Source: Desulfovibrio desulfuricans (GTDB lineage Bacteria > Desulfobacterota > Desulfovibrionia > Desulfovibrionales > Desulfovibrionaceae). Taken from it: 64,000 bases of DNA. Below, piece after piece: positions 28,466 to 40,927 of the stretch. Location of the stretch: contig NZ_CP036295.1 in assembly GCF_004801255.1 (NCBI RefSeq), forward strand, positions 62,001 to 126,000, in the 5' to 3' direction. The notes below the pieces were generated by a model, which saw only the letters and a program-made list of their open reading frames with translations, searched no databases and was not told the origin of the DNA. The translations under genes and the position numbers were made by a program. Numbering within the stretch: position 1 is the first letter of the stretch; each line of letters starts with the position of its first letter.

Positions 28466-28867
28466 TCAGCGAAGCTGGGCCAGCTGCAAACGCACAAGAG
28501 CGCGTTGCAGAGCGGCTTCAGCGCGGGTGATGTCCACCTTTTCGTCATGACTGGTAATGCGCTTTTCGGCGCGTTCCTTGGCAGCCATGGCACGGGCGGT
28601 GTCAATGCTGTCCGCCAGCTCTGCCGATTCGGCAAGCACGGTGAGCACATCGTTGTTCACATCGGCGAAACCGCCAGAGATGAAAACATGCTCATCCTTG
28701 CCGCCGGCGCGGTAGCGCAGGCCACCGATCTTCAGGGCGGAAAGCAGGGAAACGTGCTTGGGCAGCACGCCGAATTCGCCCTCAATGCCAGGGCAGACGG
28801 CCATTTCCACTTCGCCGCTTACCACGGTTTTGTCCGGCGTAACCACTTCAAGTTGCAGCGTGCCCAT
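28466..28867 (-). CDS. atpC: ATP synthase epsilon subunit
   Basis: AtpC is the central-stalk subunit of F1 that inhibits and couples the enzyme. The 133-residue protein has the beta-sandwich N-terminal domain (LQLEVVTPDKTVVSGEV, EGEFGVLPKH, FISGGFADV) and a helical C-terminal domain with ERAEKR and RAEAALQRALVRL. GAAGGAG precedes the ATG. It is the last gene of the atp operon and lies 94 bases after atpD. Confidence 0.95.
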   Translation of the reverse strand: MGTLQLEVVTPDKTVVSGEVEMAVCPGIEGEFGVLPKHVSLLSALKIGGLRYRAGGKDEHVFISGGFADVNNDVLTVLAESAELADSIDTARAMAAKERAEKRITSHDEKVDITRAEAALQRALVRLQLAQLR

Positions 28868-28961
28868 AGGTACTCCTTCGCTCCTGATATACGCAGATGG
28901 CCAGGTTTGGGTCGCGCCTGACCGGCGCGACCCATAACCTCAAAGCGTTGCGGTTAACGCC

Positions 28962-31278
<2,317 letters not shown>

Positions 31279-31304
31279 GCTTATCTCCCGTATGGAGGGG
31301 GCCC

Positions 31305-32813
<1,509 letters not shown>

Positions 32814-32816
32814 GTG

Positions 32817-33368
32817 CTATTCACCCCTCTTGAATGTCTCCCGAAGGATTCCCAACTGCGCGCGCAGACTTGCGTCCAGCACCCGGTCACCCATTTTGAG
32901 CACCATACCCCCTAGTATGTCTTTGTCCACGGCAAAGGTCAGCTCGATATCGGTTCCCGCCTTCTTTTGGAGGGTATCCTTGAGCTTAGACTGTTTGTCT
33001 GCGGAAAGTTGTACTGCGGTTATACATTGGCCGCGGATAATACCCTTGGCCTCGTCCAGCAGTTTGCCGTACCACGCTGCGATTCCTTTCAGAAAGGCAA
33101 GCCTTTCTTTATCTGCCAGCAGAAAGCAGAAATTGCGCATGGTGGTGTCGGCCTTAAGCTTGCCCAGCAGTTTGTCGAGAACTGCCTTTTTTTCTTCCAC
33201 GCCGATAACAGGGCTTTTCAGGGTAAGGTCAAGCCCAGGCGCAGTGGCAAGCAGCTTGCCAAGAGCTGCCAGGCATTCACCGTGCGAGCTCAGGGCTGCT
33301 TCCCCTTCCTTTTTGCCCAACGCGAATATTGCGTTGGCGTACCTGCGTGCAACCACGGTGTCGATCAA
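32817..33368 (-). CDS. atpH: ATP synthase delta subunit
   Basis: The 183-residue peripheral-stalk subunit joins F1 alpha to the b subunits. VARRYANAIFALG at the N-terminus and GGMVLKMGDRVLDASLRAQL at the C-terminus are family signatures. The start is a TTG at 33368 overlapping the atpF stop (TTGA), with AGGTGG at proper distance. A GTG four codons later is an alternative. Translational coupling to atpF is likely. Confidence 0.93.
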   Translation of the reverse strand: MIDTVVARRYANAIFALGKKEGEAALSSHGECLAALGKLLATAPGLDLTLKSPVIGVEEKKAVLDKLLGKLKADTTMRNFCFLLADKERLAFLKGIAAWYGKLLDEAKGIIRGQCITAVQLSADKQSKLKDTLQKKAGTDIELTFAVDKDILGGMVLKMGDRVLDASLRAQLGILRETFKRGE

Positions 33369-33946
33369 TGGAGCACCACCTTGTTAAGGGAGTTGGCGAT
33401 AAGCTTGTCGTGCTCGGCCGCGTTAAGCCTAGAGGCAAGGGCCTTCTCGGCGGCGTTCACGATTTCATCGGCAATGGAGGCGCGCACTTCAGCGAAGATG
33501 GCGCGGCCTTCATTTTCCGCCGTTAGGCGCGCCTGCTCCACAATCTGAGCGGCCTGGCGGTGAGCCTCTTCCACAATGCCCTGCTTGAGGGCTTCGGCCT
33601 GCTGGCGGCTTTCGGCCAAAATGGCCTCGCGCTCAACATTAAGGTTAGCAATGCGGGCTTCTACCGAAGCCAGCTGCTCCTTGGCCGTCTTGCGACGTTC
33701 GTCAAGATTGTCCAGGGCATTCTTGATGCCTTCGCGGCGGTTCTTAAAGAAACGCTTGGCCAGATCGCCGACGAAGTGCCAGAGGATGCCGGCAAAAATC
33801 ACGAAGTTGAGCACGCGCCAGCCGAAGTCGCCCCAACGCGGCGCTGCATGTCCCTCAGAAGCCATGGCTCCTGCAGGAATGGCCACCAGCGCGGCAAAGG
33901 CAATAACGAGCGGCAGGATAAACCCCGCGTGTTTCCATCTGCTCAA
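33365..33946 (-). CDS. atpF: ATP synthase b subunit
   Basis: The stalk subunit b. The start is taken as a TTG at 33946 because GAGGGGG lies six bases upstream and no ATG in frame gives a sensible N-terminus; this yields 193 residues. A hydrophobic signal-like stretch (about 9-27) precedes the main membrane anchor (about 44-60, VLNFVIFAGILWHFV). A long charged coiled coil follows to the end. The additional N-terminal hydrophobic segment is the odd point relative to the standard one-helix b. Confidence 0.88.
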   Translation of the reverse strand: MSRWKHAGFILPLVIAFAALVAIPAGAMASEGHAAPRWGDFGWRVLNFVIFAGILWHFVGDLAKRFFKNRREGIKNALDNLDERRKTAKEQLASVEARIANLNVEREAILAESRQQAEALKQGIVEEAHRQAAQIVEQARLTAENEGRAIFAEVRASIADEIVNAAEKALASRLNAAEHDKLIANSLNKVVLH

Positions 33947-34055
33947 AGCCCACCCCCTCTGTTCGATAATATGCCGATTCAAAACAGTTCCCAATGATGC
34001 CCGCAACGCGCAGCGCTGCGGAACGGCCCGCAAAGGCCTGAGTCAGCGCCGCTTG

Positions 34056-34475
34056 CTAGCTCTTGATCAGCCGGTCGGCAAGGCGGGAAGAAAATTCGCC
34101 CACCTGCTTGCGCAGCGCGTCAAGGGTTTCCGCAGCCTGTGCCTGCAGCGAGGCGCGGGTTTCAGCCAGAATGTTGCGGGCGCTCTGCTGTGCTTCGCCC
34201 ACCAGCTTCTGCTGTTCTACCACGCCAGCGGCGCGGCCGTCCTCACGGTTGCTGCCTGCGTCCTGACGGGCGCGGGCCAGTTCAGCCTCATAGTTGGTGA
34301 GCCGTTCGCCAGCCTGATACTCGAAAGAGCCGGCTTCTTCGGCCATGTCATCCATGACGCCGTTGCGCTTTTTGATGATTTCGCGGATGGGGCGAATCAG
34401 GAGGATGTTAAGCACGTAAATAGCGATAAAGAAATTCGCCAGCTGAAAAAGCAGGGTGACATTTAAGTCCAGCAT
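34056..34475 (-). CDS. ATP synthase b' subunit
   Basis: A second, diverged b-type stalk subunit of 139 residues. The start at 34475 (MLDLNVTLLFQ) has GGAGG eight bases upstream. A single membrane helix (about 5-28) with FIAIYVLNILLIRPI leads into a charged coiled coil. Organisms with b/b' pairs use a heterodimeric peripheral stalk. It is the first gene of the operon. The genes for a and c subunits (atpB, atpE) and atpI are absent from this window and must lie elsewhere. Confidence 0.92.
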   Translation of the reverse strand: MLDLNVTLLFQLANFFIAIYVLNILLIRPIREIIKKRNGVMDDMAEEAGSFEYQAGERLTNYEAELARARQDAGSNREDGRAAGVVEQQKLVGEAQQSARNILAETRASLQAQAAETLDALRKQVGEFSSRLADRLIKS

Positions 34476-34901
34476 GCCGCATCCTCCATATGAATTGCGG
34501 ATTGAAGGAGTTGAAAATACATAAAGCCCTTGCAACATAGCCCCTTGCCCCTGTTATGTCAAAGGGTATTGGTGACAAATTTCGCAAACTCCGCAATTTT
34601 TTTCCCGCGCGCGTTGTCACGGCTTTTGGGAGTCGAGGAAAATGCCGGCCTCGATGTTCGTCGGCGTGCACTGCATCGACCGCACAGGAAAAATGCGTTG
34701 GCGTTGGCTGTTTAAACAAACAAATAAAGAGCAGGGGCAACAATGGCGGCGCGTGAAGCAGCCAATTGTGTTGTAAGCTGCAATGCAATTACAGTGTTGC
34801 AGTGCTGGGGGCAGGGCAGAAGGGAATATGTGTTTGAGAAGAAAGACACAAAGCAATGCAAAATCTGATTTAACAGGTCTGCATTATTTCTGGTTTGCCA
34901 A
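34476..34901. other. Intergenic region upstream of the atp operon
   Basis: This 426-base stretch is AT-richer than its surroundings and must hold the atp promoter on the minus strand, but no box pair is convincing enough to mark. A CTGCAA...TTGCAG inverted repeat lies near 34780-34805. No gene or RNA recognised. Confidence 0.35.
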
Positions 34902-35975
34902 TCACACTATGATCGAATGGGCCGGGTCGTACCCGGCCTGGGCGAGCCACCGGGCGGCTTCTTCCGCCGCGCCGTGAGCCGTCAGGGCGTTGAGAATGCG
35001 GCAGCGGTCTGGCGGGGGCAGAGCGTCGCGCCCCCTGACGGGCACGCCCTGCACGGTGTTGCCGATCTTGCGCGGATCTATATCAACGTATGCCGCAGGC
35101 GCAACGCCCAGCCGCCACAGCGGGGCCAGGCGCTGGCGGGCTACCCGCCCCGCGCCGATTACCCATACGCGGGGATGAAAGGGATTGTTGCGCTCAAGCC
35201 AGCGGGCCAGCCAGACGGCCCGCAGGTTGTCGCAGGCCGCGCGTGCGTAGCGTTGGTCGGCACGGGTCGCACGGGTGGGGGTGTCGTTCCACACCAGCAT
35301 CCGCTGCGGCAGTTTGTCCATTACCGCGCCGCTGTCGAGCCAGCGCAGCCATATTTCCCAGTCTTCGGCAAAGTTGCCGTGGCGGTACGCGCCCCATTGA
35401 TCCACGCGCTGGCGGCGAAACATGACCGAAGGATGGCACACGGGCGTATCTCGAAAGCGGGCGCGGCTGATCTGCTCATGGCTCAAGAGGGAGTTCTGCC
35501 AGTCCACAAAGTGCGCAAAGCCGTACGCCGACTGCCGGTCGCCGCCAAAAGCCACGCAGGTGGCGGAAAGGTCAACGCGGGGATTGTCAAACAGGTGGGC
35601 CGTCTGCAGGGCCAGCCGCTGTGGATGCGCTGCATCGTCCGCGTCCATGCGCGCCATGTATGCGCCGCGAGCGGCGTCAAGCCCGGCGTTGAGCGCTGCC
35701 ACAATGCCGCCGTGGGGCAGGTGCAGGGAGCGCAAGCGGTGGCCCAGAAGGCGCGCCGAGCCCCAGTGCCGCAAAACCTGCCGGGTGTCGTCAGTGGAGC
35801 CGTCGTCGACGACAACGACTTCAAAATCCGGCAGGGGAGCGCTGGCGGCGGGCTGCTGGTCGAGTAGGCTTTGCAGGGCCGCAGGCAGGGTGTCTGCCGC
35901 GTTGTATGCGGGCAAAACCACAGATACCAGCGGCAGGGCCGGGGACCCTTGGCTCGTGCTCACAGCTTCGACCAT
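34902..35975 (-). CDS. Family 2 glycosyltransferase with C-terminal Rossmann-like domain
   Basis: From the ATG at 35975 the protein has 357 residues. Residues 15-230 are a GT-A glycosyltransferase: SVVLPAYNAADTL, VVVDDGSTDDT, metal motif MDADD (Asp111, Asp113), and a late NFAEDWEIWLR with the probable catalytic ED pair. Residues 268-357 form a separate unit starting VWVIGAGRVARQRL, a dinucleotide-binding GxGxxA fingerprint followed by YVDIDPRKIG. It looks like a small Rossmann domain of the kind found in sugar-modifying or sensor proteins. The fusion is unusual. No membrane segments. Downstream of shikimate kinase on the same strand; acceptor unknown. Confidence 0.82.
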   Translation of the reverse strand: MVEAVSTSQGSPALPLVSVVLPAYNAADTLPAALQSLLDQQPAASAPLPDFEVVVVDDGSTDDTRQVLRHWGSARLLGHRLRSLHLPHGGIVAALNAGLDAARGAYMARMDADDAAHPQRLALQTAHLFDNPRVDLSATCVAFGGDRQSAYGFAHFVDWQNSLLSHEQISRARFRDTPVCHPSVMFRRQRVDQWGAYRHGNFAEDWEIWLRWLDSGAVMDKLPQRMLVWNDTPTRATRADQRYARAACDNLRAVWLARWLERNNPFHPRVWVIGAGRVARQRLAPLWRLGVAPAAYVDIDPRKIGNTVQGVPVRGRDALPPPDRCRILNALTAHGAAEEAARWLAQAGYDPAHSIIV

Positions 35976-36030
35976 GCGCAATATTCAGGGCTGGCTGCGA
36001 CCGCTGGCGGGGCAAGGGCAGCGGTGCCGG

Positions 36031-36564
36031 TCATGCCTGGTCCGCGTGCGCGCGCCACAGCTGGGCAATGCGGCGGCAGATGGCCGAAAGCGGCCGTGAT
36101 GCGTCCACCACATGGTGGGCCGCCGCTTCGTACAATGCGCGGCGCTCGGCGAGCACCTGGTTGATTTCTTCCACAAGCCCCCGGCCCGTCAGCGAAGGCC
36201 GCTGGCTGCTGAGAGGGTTGCGTCCCAGACGCTCGGCCAGAACCTGCACCGGCGCGTCAAGAAAGACGACCATGCCGCGTTGGCGCATGAGCTGCCGGTT
36301 TGCCTCGGCCAGCACCATGCCGCCGCCGGTGGCTACCACGCAGCCGCCACGGTGGGCGTCGGCCACGTCGCGCAAGGCAGCGCTCTCGCGGGTGCGAAAG
36401 CCGGGCCAGCCCTCCTCGGCTACAATCTGGTCTACCGTGCGGCTCGCGCTGTCCAGCAGATGCTGGTCGGTATCGGCAAAAGGCAGATCAAGCTTTTTGG
36501 CCAGAGCCTTGCCGATGGTGGTCTTGCCCGAGGCTCGCGCGCCCACGAGAAAAAGAATGCTCAT
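36031..36564 (-). CDS. aroK: Shikimate kinase
   Basis: The enzyme phosphorylates shikimate in the path to chorismate. The 177-residue protein has P-loop GARASGKTT (8-16). The shikimate-binding Asp is in FADTDQHL, and the Arg in FRTRES and the GGG of ATGGGMVL (residues 79-86) are also present, as is the lid Arg in PLSSQRPSL. All key residues are present. Another pathway gene, aroC, is at the far end of the window. A GT2 gene follows it on the same strand. Whether it is the aroK or aroL type cannot be decided. Confidence 0.93.
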   Translation of the reverse strand: MSILFLVGARASGKTTIGKALAKKLDLPFADTDQHLLDSASRTVDQIVAEEGWPGFRTRESAALRDVADAHRGGCVVATGGGMVLAEANRQLMRQRGMVVFLDAPVQVLAERLGRNPLSSQRPSLTGRGLVEEINQVLAERRALYEAAAHHVVDASRPLSAICRRIAQLWRAHADQA

Positions 36565-36615
36565 CCTGCCCCCAGAGAGGATCAGCGCCGCAATGCTAGC
36601 AGCGCTGCAACGCGG

Positions 36616-37689
36616 TTAAAGAATGCGTACGCCGTCCTCTTCGACCAGCACCGTGTATTCCCAGCGGATGCCGCCCCACTGCGGGTAGTACAGCCCCGGT
36701 TCGACAGTCACGACCATGCCGGTCTCAAGCGCGCCCTCGGCCCGCGGCGAAAGGCTGGGCGCTTCATGGGTTTCAAGCCCCACGCCGTGCCCCAGGCCGT
36801 GGGTAAATGCTTTGGCCACGCCCGCCTTGGCAAAAACATCGTGCGCCAGGGCGTAGACCATGCGCAGGGGCATGCCGGGGCGCATGCCCTCGATGGCGGC
36901 AGTTTGCGCCTGCCGGGTGAGGTCGAGCGCACGGCGAAAGGCGTCGGTGGGCGCATCGCCGACCCAGAATGTGCGGGTCTGATCGGAGCAGTAGCAGCCC
37001 ACGCGGCAGCCCACGTCAACAAGCACCGGGCAGTTGTCGGTGACGGCGTCCGCGCCGGGTATTGCGTGGGGCAGGGCGGCGTTTTTGCCGACGGCCACAA
37101 TGTTTGCAAAGGCAAGCTCGGATGCGCCGTTTTCACGAAAAAACTTCTCGATCAGCCAGCTGATGTCGGCCTCGGTGCGGCCCGGCTCCAGCTGCCCCTC
37201 GACCCACTTCATGAGCTTGTGGTTGAGGGCGAATGATTTTTCAAGGGCGGCTATTTCGCTGGGTTCCTTGATGCGGCGCAGGCGCTCCACCATGCCGTCG
37301 GCCGCTTCGCAATACAGGCCGGAGCCTGCGGCGGCAAGGGCGCGTGCAAAGGCCAGGCTGACGCCCTGCGACTCAAGGCCGATGCGGCTGCCGCAACGGC
37401 GCAGCAGGCCGTGCAGCTCGCGGGCCGCGCTGCCGCCGTAGATAAAAATACGTTCCCGGTCCCAGATGCGGGAGGCGGCGTCAAGATAGCGGGCATCCGT
37501 AGCCAGCCAGTCGTGCCCGTCGGCGGCGATGACGAGCCTGCCTGCGCTTTCGTTAAACTGCGGGTCGTGCAGCTCAAAGCCGGAGAGATAAAACCTGTTG
37601 GCGGCCTGGCTGATCAGCATGGCGTCAAGGCCGCGAACGCGCATGGCGCGGCGCAGCTTTTCACGACGGGAGGCAAAAATGTCTGTCAT
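36616..37689 (-). CDS. M24 family metallopeptidase (Xaa-Pro aminopeptidase type)
   Basis: The start at 37689 has AGGAGA seven bases upstream; the longer open frame runs into the promoter region and is rejected. The 357-residue protein has a creatinase-type N-terminal domain (1-125) and a pita-bread catalytic domain. The metal ligands are visible: Asp in LVDVGCRVG, Asp in CSDQTRTF, His in HGLGHGVGLETHE, Glu in VTVEPGLY and Glu in RWEYTVLV. It removes N-terminal residues before proline in the cytoplasm. The gene is divergent from pyrK. Confidence 0.9.
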   Translation of the reverse strand: MTDIFASRREKLRRAMRVRGLDAMLISQAANRFYLSGFELHDPQFNESAGRLVIAADGHDWLATDARYLDAASRIWDRERIFIYGGSAARELHGLLRRCGSRIGLESQGVSLAFARALAAAGSGLYCEAADGMVERLRRIKEPSEIAALEKSFALNHKLMKWVEGQLEPGRTEADISWLIEKFFRENGASELAFANIVAVGKNAALPHAIPGADAVTDNCPVLVDVGCRVGCYCSDQTRTFWVGDAPTDAFRRALDLTRQAQTAAIEGMRPGMPLRMVYALAHDVFAKAGVAKAFTHGLGHGVGLETHEAPSLSPRAEGALETGMVVTVEPGLYYPQWGGIRWEYTVLVEEDGVRIL

Positions 37690-37791
37690 AAAAAAATCTC
37701 CTGAGCGCAGCATACCCGGCGCGGGCCCCAGTGAAAAGTTGAAAGTTGGCGATGTTGCGGGAGGGCGCGGTAGGAAAAGTTTGGCCTTGCG

Positions 37792-37820
37792 TTGGACAAC
37801 TGATACTTTTTTTGTATAGA
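37792..37820 (+). promoter_or_regulatory. pyrK promoter candidate
   Basis: TTGGAC (37792-37797), 17 bases, TATAGA (37815-37820) lies 66 bases before pyrK. A run of alternating TA (37874-37883) just before the gene could be a second minus-10. Confidence 0.4.
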
Positions 37821-37886
37821 TTAGCCATGAGGCTTTGCACCGCTGGTCAGTTGACCTAGAACCCAAGTAGGACTATATATATAGAC

Positions 37887-38696
37887 ATGTCACAATCAAC
37901 TTCTTGCGAACTTGACGTACTTGATCTGGTCCCCTTTGGCCAGACCGGCAATGAAAGTCGCTTTTTTGCGTTGCGCCTTTCACGCCCAGACTGGACACGG
38001 TGGCGGCCGGGTCAGTTTGTGATGGTGCGTCCGCGAAATTTTGGCCTGGATATTCCATGGGCCCGTCCGCTCGGCATCTGCCACATGACATCACGGCACA
38101 TGATCTGCTTCTTTCAGGTGCGCGGCAAGGGTACGCGCCGCATGGCGGAGCTGCGTTCGGGCGACAAGGTGCGCGTGTGGGGGCCGCTTGGCAACGGTTT
38201 TGCCGTCGAGCCCGAAACCCCGACGCTGCTGCTTGCGGGCGGCATGGGCATTGTGCCCTTTGTGGGCTACGTGAGCGAGCACCCGAAGCCCTGGAACATC
38301 TCCATGCTCTTTGGCCACCGCGAGCACATCAGCTGCTACCCGGTAGACAGCATCAACGAGCATGTGCCGCTGGACAGCCTGCGCGAGGCGGAATCGGGCG
38401 ATCTTGACGACTTTATATTTACCATCCAGGAGCGCATGAGCGAATACGCCGAGCAGAAGGGCCTTGTGCTCGCCTGCGGCCCCACGCCCTTTATGCGCAC
38501 AGTGCAGAAGTTTGCCGCCGAGCTTAACGTGCGCTGTCAGCTCTCGCTTGAAAACCGCATGGCCTGCGGCGTGGGCGCGTGCCTGGGCTGCGTGACAAAA
38601 ACCACAGAGGCCTGGCCGGTGGAAGAAAAGCGCGAAGGGCTGGTGCAGGTATGCAACCACGGTCCGGTGTTCTGGTCTGATCAGGTCGAACTGTAA
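37887..38696 (+). CDS. pyrK: Dihydroorotate dehydrogenase electron transfer subunit
   Basis: PyrK is the FAD and [2Fe-2S] subunit that lets class 1B PyrD reduce NAD+. The 269-residue protein has a ferredoxin-reductase-like FAD domain (RPLGIC near 60-65), an NAD domain (LLLAGGMGIVPF 115-126, CGPTPFM 198-204) and the cluster ligands Cys227, Cys232, Cys235 and Cys256 in the PyrK spacing. The AGGA before the ATG is 14 bases away, rather distant. pyrD follows at 171 bases. Confidence 0.93.
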   Translation: MSQSTSCELDVLDLVPFGQTGNESRFFALRLSRPDWTRWRPGQFVMVRPRNFGLDIPWARPLGICHMTSRHMICFFQVRGKGTRRMAELRSGDKVRVWGPLGNGFAVEPETPTLLLAGGMGIVPFVGYVSEHPKPWNISMLFGHREHISCYPVDSINEHVPLDSLREAESGDLDDFIFTIQERMSEYAEQKGLVLACGPTPFMRTVQKFAAELNVRCQLSLENRMACGVGACLGCVTKTTEAWPVEEKREGLVQVCNHGPVFWSDQVEL

Positions 38697-38867
38697 TCCG
38701 CCTGCGCTCAATCGATTTCAGAAACGACGCTTGACGCCAACACGCGGCAACCGTTGCGGCCATAGCGAGCCGCGCCGCCAACTGGCGGGCGCGTTCAGCC
38801 GTGTGCCAGTACTATCGGGCAAAGCCACGCATAAAATGCCGGATGCCGGCAATCTGGAGAATGCGGC

Positions 38868-39794
38868 ATGGATCTTTCTGTTACGCTCAAGGGGCAGACG
38901 CACGATCTGACCCTTAAGAACCCTGTGCTCACGGCTTCAGGCACGTTTGGCTACGGAATGGAATTTGCCACCTACGGCAACCTTGCGGCTTTGGGCGGCA
39001 TGGTGGTCAAGGGGCTCTCCCTGCTGCCGCGCCAGGGCAACGCCACGCCGCGCATTGTGGAAACCACGGCGGGCATGCTCAATGCCGTGGGCCTGCAAAA
39101 CGACGGCGTCGAAAAGTTCTGCACCGACAAGCTGCCACGTCTGCCCTGGCAGGAAACAGCCGTTATCGCCAACATCTACGCCGGTTCCGTCGAAGAATTT
39201 GCCGAGCTTGCAGCCCGCCTTAACGAAGAAGAAGGCGTGGCCGCGCTTGAGGTCAATGTTTCGTGCCCCAACGTCAAGGAGGGCGGCGTGCTTTTTGGGC
39301 AGGACCCCGTCCTTGCCGCTCAGGTAACAGCAGCCGTGCGCCGCGCCGCGCCGGGCAAGCACGTCATGGTCAAGCTTTCGCCCAACGTGACGGATATCGC
39401 CCTGATGGCCCGCAGCGTTGAAGACGCTGGCGCGGACAGCATCTCGTGCATCAACACCCTGCTGGGCATGGCGGTTGACCTGCAAAGCCGCAGGCCCTCG
39501 CTGGCCAATGTGGTGGGCGGGCTCTCCGGCCCGGCCATCAAGCCTGTGGCCCTGCGCTGCGTATGGCAGGTCGCCAGGGCTGTGGACATCCCCGTGGTGG
39601 GGGTTGGCGGCATCGCCACGGCTGAGGACGCGCTGGAATTTTTGCTGGTTGGCGCCAGCGCCGTGCAGGTGGGTACGGGCAACTTTATGCGGCCCGACTG
39701 CGCCTTTGTCCTGGTGGAGGAGCTTCCCGCTGTTTGCGAACGGCTGGGAATTGACGATATTGGCGCCTTTCGCGGCAGCCTGAATCTGGATTAA
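38868..39794 (+). CDS. pyrD: Dihydroorotate dehydrogenase, class 1B catalytic subunit
   Basis: PyrD oxidises dihydroorotate to orotate in pyrimidine synthesis, using FMN and passing electrons to PyrK. The 308-residue soluble protein has the FMN and substrate motifs: TASGTFGYG (22-30), AVGLQNDG and NVSCPNV with the catalytic Cys133 that marks class 1. GVGGIATAEDALEFLLVGAS near the C-terminus holds the FMN phosphate. GGAG precedes the ATG. It heads a tightly packed run with the next three genes. Confidence 0.96.
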   Translation: MDLSVTLKGQTHDLTLKNPVLTASGTFGYGMEFATYGNLAALGGMVVKGLSLLPRQGNATPRIVETTAGMLNAVGLQNDGVEKFCTDKLPRLPWQETAVIANIYAGSVEEFAELAARLNEEEGVAALEVNVSCPNVKEGGVLFGQDPVLAAQVTAAVRRAAPGKHVMVKLSPNVTDIALMARSVEDAGADSISCINTLLGMAVDLQSRRPSLANVVGGLSGPAIKPVALRCVWQVARAVDIPVVGVGGIATAEDALEFLLVGASAVQVGTGNFMRPDCAFVLVEELPAVCERLGIDDIGAFRGSLNLD

Positions 39795-39796
39795 CC

Positions 39797-40927
39797 ATGT
39801 CGCTTACCATCATCCCCGCCCGCTCCAAGCAGGAGTTTGCGCTGTTCATGGATCTGCCCTGGAGCCTCTATGAACGCGATTCCCTCTGGACGCCCGGTCT
39901 CAAAAGCCAGGATGCCGAGCTGCTTACTCCCGGTGAGCATCCCTTCTGGGAGAGCGCGCGGCGCGAACTTTTTCTGGCCATGCGCGACGGCCGCCCCGTT
40001 GGGCGCATCGCCGCCATTGTGGACGACAAATACAATGCCTACGCCAACGAAAAGTGCGGGGCGTTTGGCTTTTTTGAATGCGCCAACGATCAGGAAGCCG
40101 CCCACGCGCTGCTGGACGCGGCGCGCGACTGGCTGGCCGGGCAGGGCATGGCCTTTATGCGCGGGCCGTTGAATCCCTCGGCCAACTATACCTGCGGACT
40201 TCTGGTGGACGGCTTTGAGCATGCCCCCTCCATCATGATGCCCTGGAACCCGCCCTATTACGCCGAGCTGCTCGAGACCTGGCACTTGCGCAAAGAGCAG
40301 GACCTGTTTGCCTACCTTATCGAGCGCTCGCGCATTGCGCAGCCCGACTGGCTCAACGCGGAGGTGGCCCGCCTCAAGGCCGAGGGCCGCTTTACCTGCC
40401 GCACCTCAAGCAAGGCGACCCTGGCGGACGACATCCGCACCATGCTGGATCTGTACAAGATTTCGTGGGCCAAAAACTGGGGTTTTTCGCCCCTTTCGGA
40501 CGGCGAGGCAGAGCACCACGTCAAAGAGCTCAAGGGTGTTCTGGATCCCGAATTTTTTGTGCTGTTTTTCCACAACAACGAGCCAGCGGCGGGCATGGTG
40601 GCCCTGCCGGACATGGCCCCGCTGCTGCGGCGGCTCAACGGCAAGCTGGGCATATCGGCCCTGTGGCACTGGTGGCAGTCGCGGGCCGAGATCCGCGGCG
40701 GCTACCGCATTATCCTGTTCGGCATCCGTGAAGAATTCCGCCTTATGGGCCTGCCCTTGCTGCTGCTTGACTTTTTGCTGGAAAAAGCCCGCCAAAAGCC
40801 AGATTTTCAGTGGGTTGAAGGTTCGTGGGTGCTCGAAGACAACGTGCCCGTCAACGAACTGATTGAAGATTTTTCGGGTCAGCTCACCAAACGCTACCGT
40901 ATTTATCGCAGGGAGATACAGCCATGA
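39797..40927 (+). CDS. GNAT-like acyltransferase family protein
   Basis: This 376-residue protein starts 2 bases after pyrD and ends in a 4-base overlap with the next gene. The N-terminal half shows GNAT-type features: LFLAMRDGRPVGRIAAIVDDKYN (about 58-80), then FGFFECANDQEAAHALLDAARDWL and RGPLNPS. A second, related half follows, with FGIREEFRLMGLPLLLLDFLLEKA. Relatives are uncharacterised YghO-like N-acetyltransferases found widely in bacteria. Substrate unknown; it may work with the adjacent epimerase-like protein. Confidence 0.72.
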   Translation: MSLTIIPARSKQEFALFMDLPWSLYERDSLWTPGLKSQDAELLTPGEHPFWESARRELFLAMRDGRPVGRIAAIVDDKYNAYANEKCGAFGFFECANDQEAAHALLDAARDWLAGQGMAFMRGPLNPSANYTCGLLVDGFEHAPSIMMPWNPPYYAELLETWHLRKEQDLFAYLIERSRIAQPDWLNAEVARLKAEGRFTCRTSSKATLADDIRTMLDLYKISWAKNWGFSPLSDGEAEHHVKELKGVLDPEFFVLFFHNNEPAAGMVALPDMAPLLRRLNGKLGISALWHWWQSRAEIRGGYRIILFGIREEFRLMGLPLLLLDFLLEKARQKPDFQWVEGSWVLEDNVPVNELIEDFSGQLTKRYRIYRREIQP

